A model generated the notes under the pieces. That model saw nothing but the letters and a program-made list of their open reading frames with translations, was not told where the DNA came from and made no database searches. The position numbers and the translations under genes were made by a program. Source: JBAWXE01 sp037144255 (GTDB lineage: Bacteria > Bacteroidota > Bacteroidia > Chitinophagales > Chitinophagaceae). Taken from it: a stretch of 64,000 bases of DNA. The stretch lies in assembly GCA_037144255.1 (NCBI GenBank), contig JBAWXE010000006.1, positions 1 through 64,000 on the forward strand, given 5' to 3'. This document shows, piece by piece, positions 9,032 to 16,237 of this stretch (position 1 is the first letter of the stretch; every line of letters starts with the position of its first letter).

Positions 9032-9331
9032 ATGCGCCATCTTAAGAACATACACCCCGGAGAAGTACTGAAAGAGGAATTTCTTAAAGAACTGGGTATA
9101 TCAGCATACCGGCTGGCAAAAGATACCGGTATACCCCAAACTCGAATATCAGAGATAGTAAAAGGTACAAGAAGAATAACAGCGGCTACAGCACTCCGAT
9201 TCTCCAAGTATTTTGGTAATACTGCAAAATTTTGGTTGGGCTTACAAGACGATTTTGATATAGAGGAAGAACGCAGGTCAGCAGCAACAGAGTTGAACAA
9301 TATTAAGCACTTCAGTACTCATGCTGCTTAA
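9032..9331 (+). CDS. higA: HigA-family antitoxin, HTH transcription regulator
   Basis: 99-aa XRE-type helix-turn-helix protein. The N-terminal HPGEVLKEEFLKELGISAYR is the HigA signature, followed by the HTH GIPQTRISEIVKGTRRIT and the conserved KYFGNTAKFWLGLQDDFD. It should neutralise HigB and repress the operon by binding the palindrome at 8704-8722 (family knowledge plus inference). The next gene begins 10 bp later and may be co-transcribed. Confidence 0.93.
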   Translation: MRHLKNIHPGEVLKEEFLKELGISAYRLAKDTGIPQTRISEIVKGTRRITAATALRFSKYFGNTAKFWLGLQDDFDIEEERRSAATELNNIKHFSTHAA

Positions 9332-9340
9332 TAATACTTT

Positions 9341-9862
9341 ATGAACCTGCACGTAGTGGCATATCCTCAACTCTCAGCTGCCGATATGGAGCGCATACAG
9401 TTATGCCGTAAAGAACATAATAGTCTGTACCATATGATAGGGGCTCATTTTACGCTGGTATTCTCTGTGCCCGATATGCCACTGGAAGTATTCTCTGTGG
9501 AAGTGAGGAAGCAAGTGCATGGATATAAATCCATACCTTTTACTTTTCGTTGTGCGGTGATAAACAGAGATGCTATAAGTGGACACTACGATGCTTTTCT
9601 GGTGCCAGATGAGGGACATAGTGCCATATACAAACTGCATGACCAACTATACAGCGATAAACTGGCTTACCAGCACCGCCTGGATATTAGCTATATACCA
9701 CACCTGAGCATAGCCAGCAACTCCGACCCACTGGTTATAAAAAAAATAGTAAACGAATGGAATGCCCAACCCTTTGCCATTAGTGGCACCATAACCACAC
9801 TAGATATCATTAACTACGAGAACAGAATTATTAGTACTGTGGAGAGGGTGATGTTGGGGTGA
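9341..9862 (+). CDS. 2'-5' RNA ligase / 2H phosphoesterase family protein
   Basis: 173-aa protein with the two H-x-(T/S) motifs that define 2H phosphoesterases: HFTLVF near residue 36 and HLSIAS near residue 123. These enzymes hydrolyse or ligate 2'-5' or cyclic phosphodiester bonds in RNA or nucleotides. It is 10 bp downstream of higA on the same strand and is followed by a terminator, so it may be the third gene of the toxin-antitoxin operon. Substrate is not known. Confidence 0.82.
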   Translation: MNLHVVAYPQLSAADMERIQLCRKEHNSLYHMIGAHFTLVFSVPDMPLEVFSVEVRKQVHGYKSIPFTFRCAVINRDAISGHYDAFLVPDEGHSAIYKLHDQLYSDKLAYQHRLDISYIPHLSIASNSDPLVIKKIVNEWNAQPFAISGTITTLDIINYENRIISTVERVMLG

Positions 9863-9882
9863 AAATTAATAAGAAGGTATAA

Positions 9883-9919
9883 CAATAAACCCCGCTCAAT
9901 GAGCAGGGTTTATTGTTTC
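9883..9919 (+). terminator. Terminator after the 2H phosphoesterase gene
   Basis: Stem CAATAAACCC (9883-9892) / GGGTTTATTG (9906-9915), with additional GCTC/GAGC pairing in the loop, then a short T-rich tail. Confidence 0.75.
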
Positions 9920-9920
9920 A

Positions 9921-9943
9921 GCGGAGGGATAGGGACTTGAACC
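9921..9943 (-). repeat. Duplicated tRNA-Ser 3' end (possible att site)
   Basis: On the minus strand this is the T-loop plus acceptor 3' half of a tRNA, without the 5' half. It matches the 3' end of the intact tRNA-Ser at 10178-10200 in 21 of 23 bases, including an uninterrupted 15-mer GCGGAGGGATAGGGA. Such duplicated tRNA 3' ends are typical of tyrosine-integrase attachment sites, so it may be one end of a lost integrative element (inference). Confidence 0.6.
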
Positions 9944-10050
9944 AATGACATCTTGGTATAGTTCGATTTAATTATTCAATGTGTAAGTAATTGAATTGCA
10001 GTACAAACAGTTAAATTGAGTAAACACAACTAAAAATAACAAAACATTTT

Positions 10051-10122
10051 ATTGCACCCTAAATTGCACCCTCTACTTACGTATGCTACTAAAATCAATA
10101 ATTGCACCCTAAAATGCACCCT
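10051..10122. repeat. Two pairs of TGCACCCT direct repeats
   Basis: The 22-mer at 10051-10072 recurs at 10101-10122 with one mismatch. Each copy itself holds two TGCACCCT units 12 bp apart, giving four units. They lie between the tRNA 3' fragment and the intact tRNA. The paired, regularly spaced layout resembles arm-type integrase binding sites (inference). Confidence 0.6.
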
Positions 10123-10132
10123 TTTAGAAATA

Positions 10133-10173
10133 AAAACGCCAAAATACTTATGTATAAAGCATTTTGGCGTTTT
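10133..10173 (-). terminator. Terminator of tRNA-Ser
   Basis: 13-bp perfect stem AAAACGCCAAAAT / ATTTTGGCGTTTT with a 15-base loop, placed 5 bases past the tRNA 3' end on the minus strand, with a T-rich tail on that strand. Confidence 0.75.
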
Positions 10174-10178
10174 ATGTG

Positions 10179-10267
10179 CGGAGGGATAGGGATTCGAACC
10201 CTAGATACCCTTTGACAGGTATACACACTTTCCAGGCGTGCCTCTTCAACCACTCGAGCATCTCTCC
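10179..10267 (-). tRNA. tRNA-Ser (anticodon GGA)
   Basis: Complete cloverleaf on the minus strand. Acceptor GGAGAGA pairs with TCCCTCC except one A-C mismatch at the fifth pair. D arm CTC/GAG; anticodon stem CACGC/GTGTG with loop CTGGAAA, so the anticodon is GGA and reads UCC/UCU. A long class II variable arm (TATACC...GGGTAT) marks serine. The T arm TAGGG-TTCGAAT-CCCTA is perfect. Discriminator base is G; CCA is not encoded. It lies between two partial tRNA copies. Confidence 0.93.
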
Positions 10268-10308
10268 TTATTATTACCTCAAAACCTCTGAGTGCTTTAG
10301 CGAAACTA

Positions 10309-10368
10309 TGACAGATATACACTATGTCTATCCGTGCGTGTTCTCTTCAATCACACGAGCATCTCTCC
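10309..10368 (-). pseudogene. Decayed tRNA-Ser 5' copy
   Basis: The first 26 bases (minus strand, from 10368) match the intact tRNA-Ser in 24 positions: acceptor 5' strand, D arm and start of the anticodon stem. Similarity then fades; a piece like the variable arm (GTGTATATCTGTCA) is still visible. The T arm and acceptor 3' strand are missing, so it cannot fold as a tRNA. It sits about 100 bases upstream of the intact gene. Confidence 0.7.
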
Positions 10369-10396
10369 GTAAGGGTTGCAAATTTAAGCATTCCTA

Positions 10397-11161
10397 TCAG
10401 ATAGCGAAAATTTTTTGTGCATTGAGGCTGGTAATGGCTTCCAGCTCAGTTATAGGCATTTGTTTGATCTCGGCCAATTTATCGGCTATCAGGGGTATAT
10501 AACTGCTTTCGTTGCGTTTGCCACGGTAGGGCACCGGTGCTAGGTAAGGCGCATCAGTTTCTAATACTATATGTTCCAGGGGTATTTCGTGTACTATATC
10601 TACCAATGTAGTTTTCTTAAATGTCACTACACCACCTATACCTAGGTGCATACCTAGTGCTACTACTTGCTGTGCTTCATCCAGTGTACCGCTAAAACAA
10701 TGAAAGATACCTTTCAGCTGCCCGTTCTGTTTCTTGCGCACTATATCTATACAGTCTTGTGTAGACTCTCTGCTATGTATCACTATTGGTAGTTGGTATT
10801 GCAGAGCCCAGTCTATCTGTTGTTCAAAAGCTTCTATTTGTTGTTCTTTATAAGTTAGATCCCAATAATAATCCAATCCTATCTCCCCTATAGCAGCAAA
10901 AGGATATTCGGCCAGCCACTTCTGTACTATGGCTATTTCTTCTTTATAGTGCTCCTTTACATAGCAGGGGTGCAGTCCCATCATAGGTAGGCAATGTGTA
11001 GGCCACTTAGCAGCTAAGTGCATCATGCCTGCTATAGTACTGCTATCGCAGTTGGGCATATACATCTTAGTAACACCTGCATCCAGCGCACGTTGTATCA
11101 CGGCATCTTCTTCTACCATCAGTTGCTCATCGTAGAGGTGTGTATGTGTATCTATAAACAT
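10397..11161 (-). CDS. tatD: TatD-family metal-dependent hydrolase/DNase
   Basis: TIM-barrel amidohydrolase-type nuclease. Metal ligands are visible in order: FIDTHTHLYD at residues 2-11, GEIGLDYYW, VIHSRES, HCFSGTLDEA and ETDAPYLAPVPYRGKRN. The 254-aa length is normal. In the family it acts as a 3'-5' exonuclease or in DNA/RNA quality control. It is the last gene of a minus-strand group with the deacetylase (3 bp upstream), batE and batD. Confidence 0.93.
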   Translation of the reverse strand: MFIDTHTHLYDEQLMVEEDAVIQRALDAGVTKMYMPNCDSSTIAGMMHLAAKWPTHCLPMMGLHPCYVKEHYKEEIAIVQKWLAEYPFAAIGEIGLDYYWDLTYKEQQIEAFEQQIDWALQYQLPIVIHSRESTQDCIDIVRKKQNGQLKGIFHCFSGTLDEAQQVVALGMHLGIGGVVTFKKTTLVDIVHEIPLEHIVLETDAPYLAPVPYRGKRNESSYIPLIADKLAEIKQMPITELEAITSLNAQKIFAI

Positions 11162-11164
11162 GAA

Positions 11165-11800
11165 TTAGTATTTAGGTAGCCCTTTTATTTGCCAGTTCTG
11201 CTGCCGGCAATATTCCAGTACGCGGGGCAGTGCATAGCTCATACGGTCCCAGGCTTTTTCACTATCATGAAAGATAACTATAGAGCCGGGCTGTATATGC
11301 GCAAGAACATTGTTCAAACATTGTTCAGGCGAAATGTGTATATCAAAATCGGCACTAAGCACATCCCACATATATATGCGCCAGGGCTTTTTGGCATGCA
11401 GTAATTTGCGTGCCTGCGATATGCGTATACGCCCGTATGGTGGGCGAAAGATATGAGAATCTATATGTTTGGCAGCCTTGGCTATGTTGCGTATATAGTC
11501 GCGGGTAATGGTCTTCCAGCCATTGTAGTGGTTGTTAGTATGATTACCTACTGTATGACCTTTATCTATCAGTTGCTGGTATATTTCGGGATGTAATACC
11601 ACATTCTTACCTATGCAGAAGAAAGTAGCTGTTGCATTGTATTGTTCCAGTTGCTCTATTACGTAGGGAGTAGCTCTGGGGTGGGGGCCATCATCGAAAG
11701 TAATATACACAGTAGGTAGGGCCTCCTGAGGCATATCCCAAATGATCTCTTTGGGAAAGAATCTTTTTAACCACCAGGGAGTTTTTACCCAATAACCCAT
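11165..11800 (-). CDS. Polysaccharide deacetylase (NodB domain)
   Basis: Carbohydrate esterase family 4 domain that removes N-acetyl groups from peptidoglycan or another glycan. NodB motifs are present: YITFDDGPHPRATP, TVGNHTNNHYN (H-x3-H metal site), FRPPYGR and VIFHDSEKAWDR. The N-terminus (MGYWVKTPWWLKRFFP) may be a signal anchor or peripheral segment. I begin at ATG 11800; the longer frame starts at a TTG three codons earlier. The 3-bp gap to tatD and 34-bp gap from batE indicate one operon. Confidence 0.9.
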   Translation of the reverse strand: MGYWVKTPWWLKRFFPKEIIWDMPQEALPTVYITFDDGPHPRATPYVIEQLEQYNATATFFCIGKNVVLHPEIYQQLIDKGHTVGNHTNNHYNGWKTITRDYIRNIAKAAKHIDSHIFRPPYGRIRISQARKLLHAKKPWRIYMWDVLSADFDIHISPEQCLNNVLAHIQPGSIVIFHDSEKAWDRMSYALPRVLEYCRQQNWQIKGLPKY

Positions 11801-11834
11801 ATAAAACAAACGAAAAATTATAAGATCAGAAGGT

Positions 11835-12590
11835 TCATATTTTCACGAACCAGCTTTTTTGTATCCATCCGTATCGTCCATCCGGCAGCATTACTTCTGC
11901 CCACTCGTTTGTTTCATTTTTCAATTCTATAGTAGTACCCTCAGGTAAATATATTTGTGGTTTGCCAGCACCGGCCATGGTTGCCATTAGTGGTGCATCG
12001 CTTTGCATCACTACTGCCATATTATGTTGAGACTTGTTGCCGGCAGATACTATAGAGATAATAAGAAACAATACCCATACAATACCCAGTACCACATTCG
12101 CACGTGTTTGTAATAAATCGTCACTTTTCTTTATGCGCATCATCCACACACTGGCTAAGATACTGAGAAAAATCAATAAGGTAATGATCGCCCATGTGTT
12201 GGCATGTGTGCCATTGGTGATAGACTTCCACCATCGCACAAAGAAAATATCAGGTGCAGAGGATACTCTGTTCAATATACGGCTTTCGGTAAGCAGCAGA
12301 TTGTCTTTGGCTTCTTTATAGCTAGGTTTGATACGCAGTGCACGTTGATAATTGAGTATAGCAGGACCTATCTTGTTCAAACGATAGTAGGTAGTACCCA
12401 GATTGTAATACACTTCAGCATCCTGCGGATTAGATGCAGCTACCCGCTCCAGATAGGCTGCAGCACTATCGTATTCTTTCTGCTGGTAGAACTTATTACC
12501 TTTTTGCCAGAGGTCGTTGTACACAGTAGCGCATAAGCCTGTAAGACTGGCGCTTATCAATAATAAAGTAATGATCAGTGCTTTTCTCAT
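11835..12590 (-). CDS. batE: BatE-like TPR and SH3 domain protein
   Basis: Signal peptide at residues 1-20, then tetratricopeptide repeats at about 25-100 (GNKFYQQKEYDSAAAYLERV, AEVYYNLGTTYYRLNK, AILNYQRALRIKPSYKEA). Two membrane helices follow at about 130-150 and 165-185 and then an SH3-like domain (EWAEVMLPDGRYGWIQKSWF). This layout fits BatE of the Bat (Bacteroides aerotolerance) system. Its ATG overlaps the batD stop (ATGA), indicating translational coupling. Confidence 0.85.
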   Translation of the reverse strand: MRKALIITLLLISASLTGLCATVYNDLWQKGNKFYQQKEYDSAAAYLERVAASNPQDAEVYYNLGTTYYRLNKIGPAILNYQRALRIKPSYKEAKDNLLLTESRILNRVSSAPDIFFVRWWKSITNGTHANTWAIITLLIFLSILASVWMMRIKKSDDLLQTRANVVLGIVWVLFLIISIVSAGNKSQHNMAVVMQSDAPLMATMAGAGKPQIYLPEGTTIELKNETNEWAEVMLPDGRYGWIQKSWFVKI

Positions 12591-14611
12591 GCGTTAAAAG
12601 TTTCTTCAAGCTTACTAATCAGATCAATGGCTTCCTGATAGGTTTGTTTCATTTGATGTGAACCACCCATAGGAGCATATAAGGCTGTTTCGCATTCAGA
12701 TATAACATGCGCTATCTGATCTTGCACGGCAAAAGGTACATTGCGAGCTACCAAAGCTTCTTGCGCACTTTCGCGAGACAGAGATGATAATGGGATATTC
12801 AGTTTATCACTCAGGTATAGCCATGTAGCTTTCGATACCTCATCGTAGAAAGGTTTCTCGCTTTTTTCTTCCAGCAGTTTCTTAGCTGTTACCAAGCGTT
12901 TCAGCGCTATTTTATTAGCACGTTTGCTACGCAGCGATACTGTGTCTTTAGATTCTTCTTCTGCTCTTCGTTTCCATAATATGAAACCAATGAATGACAA
13001 CAGAGGAAATATATACATAGACCAATATCCTGCACTGAAAAGCATGGACTTAGTTTCTGCAGCGGAGCTGTTGAGCGGAGCTGTCTCTATATTATGAATA
13101 TCTGTAAGTGCAGGAATATTGCGGGCAGCACCCGGCTTGTAATTTTTACCGGCTGTTACATGTATCTTAATAGGTTCTGTATGTAGGGTAGTGTATGTGC
13201 CATTTTCAGGATTGAAATAAGAGAAAGGTATGGCAGGTATGGTATAGTCGCCCGGTGTGCGTGGGCTGAGTGCATATGTGATGATCTTAGAGCCACTGAT
13301 AGTAGTACTACGACCTGTTATGGTATCAACGACAGTAGGGTCGTAAGAATCCAATCCGTTTGGCAGGTCTAGTTTCGGAGCTTCAAAGAGTTTCAAATTA
13401 CCATTACCCGTAATAGTGACTGTTAGATTTACCGCATCATCTGTAGTAATATCTGTCTTACTTACCTTGCCTGATATAGTGAAATTACCTACAGCTCCAC
13501 CGTAGTTTTTGGGTTTGTTGCTTTCCGGTAATGGCGTTACTTGTATCTTTACAGCTGCACTTTTTATTTTTACCGGTACATCTTTATAAGCCAGCGAATT
13601 AAAGAAGCCACTATTGAATAAAGGGTCATTCATCATTAAGCTGCCTATGGCATTCTGCATGGCAGGGTCGTTGAAAAAATTATCAAAGAAAGGATCGCGT
13701 TGTCTTACCCGTTGTACTATACGGGCAGTACCTTCAGCTTCGGCAGGGTCTAGTTCCAGTGTGCCGGTTTGTTGTGGGAAGAGTGCAGATTTCTTTAAGA
13801 GGAATACTTGATACTTTTTACCATTCACCACTTCTTCTTGCGGTTTCTTTTGTTTCATCAGCTCAAAATCCTGTGTCCAGAAACCATTCAGAGAAGGTAA
13901 TTTAGAGATACCCATTTGCATAGGTATGCGAGAGTAAAGTTTGTAACTGGTAGTGATCTGTTCGCCTACATGCACCTTACTTTTATCCAATTCTACTTTT
14001 ATAAAGATGTCCTTGCTCAGGTCTACCGGCTTGTCATCTGGTTGTTGCGCTTGTGGTTGCTGTTGCTGACCACCACGTTGTTGCATTTGTTGCTGCATGG
14101 CGCGTTGCTGTTGCATACGGCGTTGTTGCAATGCAGCAAAAGGGTCTGCGAATGGATCTGCAAACGGATCGGATGATTGTTGTCTTTGTTGGGCTATACT
14201 TCCGGCCACTACCTGCACAGGTATAGAATTAGAAGTGTAACTATGGCCATTCGCATCGCGTGCTATACCTGCAGGTATAGTGAGGTTACCTATACGTTTG
14301 GGCTGAAATATATAAGTGAATGAAATGCTGGAAGATTGCACCATCTTATTGCCAACAACAGATATGTTGTTGCTTTGAGATGTGAAGGGACCACCTACCT
14401 TATTAAAGTCTGTAAGATCGGCAGGGATAATGGATTGTATACCCTGTGCATCGTGGATAGTGTAAGTAACCTGTACTTGGTCTTGTTGTCCCAATTTATT
14501 GGCACTGGCATTTGCAGTAAAGACTACATTTTGCGCCAGCGAGATATAGCTGCTCAGTATACTGAGCAGAACAAGTAAGCAGTAGCGCCACATATGGATG
14601 ATGTGTTTCAT
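12587..14611 (-). CDS. batD: BatD-family protein
   Basis: Large membrane-anchored protein of the Bat system, thought to support envelope integrity or stress tolerance. It has a signal peptide (ends SYISLAQ) and Ig-like/oxygen-tolerance BatD domains with strands such as VTYTIHDAQGIQS. A Gln/Met/Arg-rich linker lies at about 150-195 (QQRRMQQQRAMQQQMQQRGG). One C-terminal membrane helix is near residue 535, followed by a cytoplasmic helical tail. I choose ATG 14611 over 14626 because a -7-like TAATTTTG lies at 14624-14631. batA, batB and batC are not upstream. Confidence 0.87.
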   Translation of the reverse strand: MKHIIHMWRYCLLVLLSILSSYISLAQNVVFTANASANKLGQQDQVQVTYTIHDAQGIQSIIPADLTDFNKVGGPFTSQSNNISVVGNKMVQSSSISFTYIFQPKRIGNLTIPAGIARDANGHSYTSNSIPVQVVAGSIAQQRQQSSDPFADPFADPFAALQQRRMQQQRAMQQQMQQRGGQQQQPQAQQPDDKPVDLSKDIFIKVELDKSKVHVGEQITTSYKLYSRIPMQMGISKLPSLNGFWTQDFELMKQKKPQEEVVNGKKYQVFLLKKSALFPQQTGTLELDPAEAEGTARIVQRVRQRDPFFDNFFNDPAMQNAIGSLMMNDPLFNSGFFNSLAYKDVPVKIKSAAVKIQVTPLPESNKPKNYGGAVGNFTISGKVSKTDITTDDAVNLTVTITGNGNLKLFEAPKLDLPNGLDSYDPTVVDTITGRSTTISGSKIITYALSPRTPGDYTIPAIPFSYFNPENGTYTTLHTEPIKIHVTAGKNYKPGAARNIPALTDIHNIETAPLNSSAAETKSMLFSAGYWSMYIFPLLSFIGFILWKRRAEEESKDTVSLRSKRANKIALKRLVTAKKLLEEKSEKPFYDEVSKATWLYLSDKLNIPLSSLSRESAQEALVARNVPFAVQDQIAHVISECETALYAPMGGSHQMKQTYQEAIDLISKLEETFNA

Positions 14612-14623
14612 TTTGATATATCG

Positions 14624-14631
14624 CAAAATTA
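14624..14631 (-). promoter_or_regulatory. -7-like element before batD
   Basis: TAATTTTG on the minus strand matches TANNTTTG and would start transcription just before ATG 14611. No convincing -33 element is seen, so support is weak. Confidence 0.3.
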
Positions 14632-14686
14632 AACTTTGAGAGTTTTGAGCCTAATGAATGAGGGTTAAAACTACGTTAAAGATGAC

Positions 14687-15391
14687 CTAAATATCGCCCT
14701 TTAGAGGCCGCATGACAATGGTTTCTACATTGGCTTGTGCAGATAATGTATAAGATGCCCATAGCATATTGGCCACATCAGCAGCTTCCATAATACGATG
14801 TGGGTCTATACCTGATCCGGCCCATGAATTACTATAGGTAGCCCCCGGGCACAAAGCAGTTACTTTTATGCTATGTGGTTTCAATTCCTCACGCAGGTTT
14901 TCTGAGAAACCTAATAGTGCATATTTAGTAATGCTATAAGAGCCACCATTAGGATATGCCTTAAGGCTGGCAACAGAACACATATTGAAAATATGAGCAG
15001 CTTTGCTCTTTTTCATAGTTGGTAGCAAGTGTCTGGTAAGATGATAAGCACTATATACATTTACAGCCATCAGCGATTCCAGTTGGCCATCAGATTCATC
15101 GGCAAATAAGCCCGGAGCAAAGATGCCCGCATTATTCACTAATATATCTATAGTAGGGAATGAGTTCAATACTTCTATTGCAAACGCAACTACTTGTTCT
15201 TTCTTACTCAGATCTGCTTGCAATGTCAAGATCTGCGCTTTTGGATAAGCAGCTTTCCATGCTGCACTTACTTTTTGTAACAGATCTGAGGAACGTGCAC
15301 ATACTGCAATAGAAAAACCCTCTTGTAACAGTTTGTCTGCCACTGCCTTGCCTATACCTTGTGTTGCTCCGGTAATAATAGCGTACCGCAT
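14687..15391 (-). CDS. Short-chain dehydrogenase/reductase
   Basis: Classical SDR of 234 aa. The NAD(P)-binding motif TGATQGIGKA is at residues 7-16, the structural NNAG at about 87, the catalytic Ser in NMCSVAS, and the active-site YSITK (YxxxK) near 150. A following CPGATYS is also usual. Such enzymes reduce carbonyls, for example 3-oxoacyl-ACP-type substrates, but the substrate is not visible. It is divergent from the broken Dph6-like gene, with a 43-bp gap. Confidence 0.9.
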   Translation of the reverse strand: MRYAIITGATQGIGKAVADKLLQEGFSIAVCARSSDLLQKVSAAWKAAYPKAQILTLQADLSKKEQVVAFAIEVLNSFPTIDILVNNAGIFAPGLFADESDGQLESLMAVNVYSAYHLTRHLLPTMKKSKAAHIFNMCSVASLKAYPNGGSYSITKYALLGFSENLREELKPHSIKVTALCPGATYSNSWAGSGIDPHRIMEAADVANMLWASYTLSAQANVETIVMRPLKGDI

Positions 15392-15434
15392 AAATGTATT
15401 TTTTCAATAATAATCAGCAAGTTACATTCTTATT

Positions 15435-16133
15435 ATGAGTATACACACAGTACTGAACTGGAGTTCGGGGAAAGATGCTGCTTTGGCATATCATATGTTG
15501 CGGCAAGGTCCTTATAAGGTGAGCTAACTGCTTACTACCATCAATGATGAACATAAACGTATTGTAATGCATGGGGTGAGGGAGGTATTGCTAGATGCGC
15601 AAGCAGAAAGAATGGGGTTGCCACTACAAAAAATATACCTACCTGCAGTACCTACTGATGATGTGTATAAAGCTGCTATGGAATTGGCACTTACAGATAT
15701 GAAATGTAAAGGTGTAAAGGCTGCTGCATTTGGAGATATTTTTCTCGATAACCTGAAAATATACAGAGAGCAACAATTGGCACAAATGGGCATAGAAGCT
15801 GTATTTCCGCTGTGGAAGCAGGATAGTAGACATCTGATAACTACATTAGAAGCATTGGGTATAGAGGCAATGATAGTATGTGTAAATGAAAAATTTCTGG
15901 GTAAGGATTTTTTGGGAAGAAGAATAGATATGCAACTACTGCAAGAGCTACCTGATAATGTAGACCCATGTGGAGAGAATGGAGAGTTTCATACCTATGT
16001 ACATAATGCACCTTATTTTTCATCGCCTATACCAATAAGAAAAGGGGAGATAGTATATAAGAATTATATGCCGGCAGAGAATGACACAGATCAGTGGAAC
16101 ACAGGTTTTTATTTTTTAGATGTGAATTTATAG
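15435..16133 (+). pseudogene. Dph6/MJ0570-type PP-loop ATP-binding protein, interrupted by in-frame TAA
   Basis: Related to diphthine-ammonia ligase; bacterial members have an uncertain role. Translation from ATG 15435 gives VLNWSSGKDAALAYHMLRQG, carrying the PP-loop SSGKD. After 30 codons an in-frame TAA occurs at 15525-15527. The frame then continues without shift as LLTTINDEHKRIVMHGVREV and runs to 16133, including the conserved GENGEFHTYVHNAPYF near the end. The ATG at 15567 would give a 188-aa product lacking the ATP loop, so that is not a credible start. One base change (for example from TAT) would explain the stop. Either a pseudogene, a sequencing error, or readthrough. Confidence 0.8.
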
Positions 16134-16187
16134 GGCTTTAAGGCATATATTTTTCATTTTTGCAACTGATAGACGCTTGCTGTTTAA

Positions 16188-16195
16188 TACCTTTG
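16188..16195 (+). promoter_or_regulatory. -7 element upstream of fumC
   Basis: TACCTTTG matches TANNTTTG and would give a leader of about 36 bases. The nearest TTTG upstream (16159-16162) is 25 bp away, longer than the usual 19-21, so the -33 part is uncertain. Confidence 0.4.
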
Positions 16196-16237
16196 CACAG
16201 TCAAAATCATTCATATACCAATTCAATTTTAATAACT

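Noticed and set aside
10051..10122. Short CRISPR array
   Set aside because: Only two copies of a 22-mer with a 28-bp gap, internal sub-repeats and no cas genes.
10095..10322. Minus-strand 75-aa frame
   Set aside because: It runs through the tRNA-Ser gene and its terminator and has no protein-like features.
10164..10502. Plus-strand 112-aa frame
   Set aside because: It is antisense to tRNA-Ser, the tRNA remnant and the end of tatD.
15567..16133. Independent 188-aa gene starting at ATG 15567
   Set aside because: The same frame upstream (15435-15524) encodes the missing N-terminal PP-loop of the family, so this is the tail of a stop-interrupted gene.
16160..16237. N-terminal extension of fumarase
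   Set aside because: The 26 residues do not resemble the family and overlap a -7 promoter element; ATG 16238 matches known fumarase starts.
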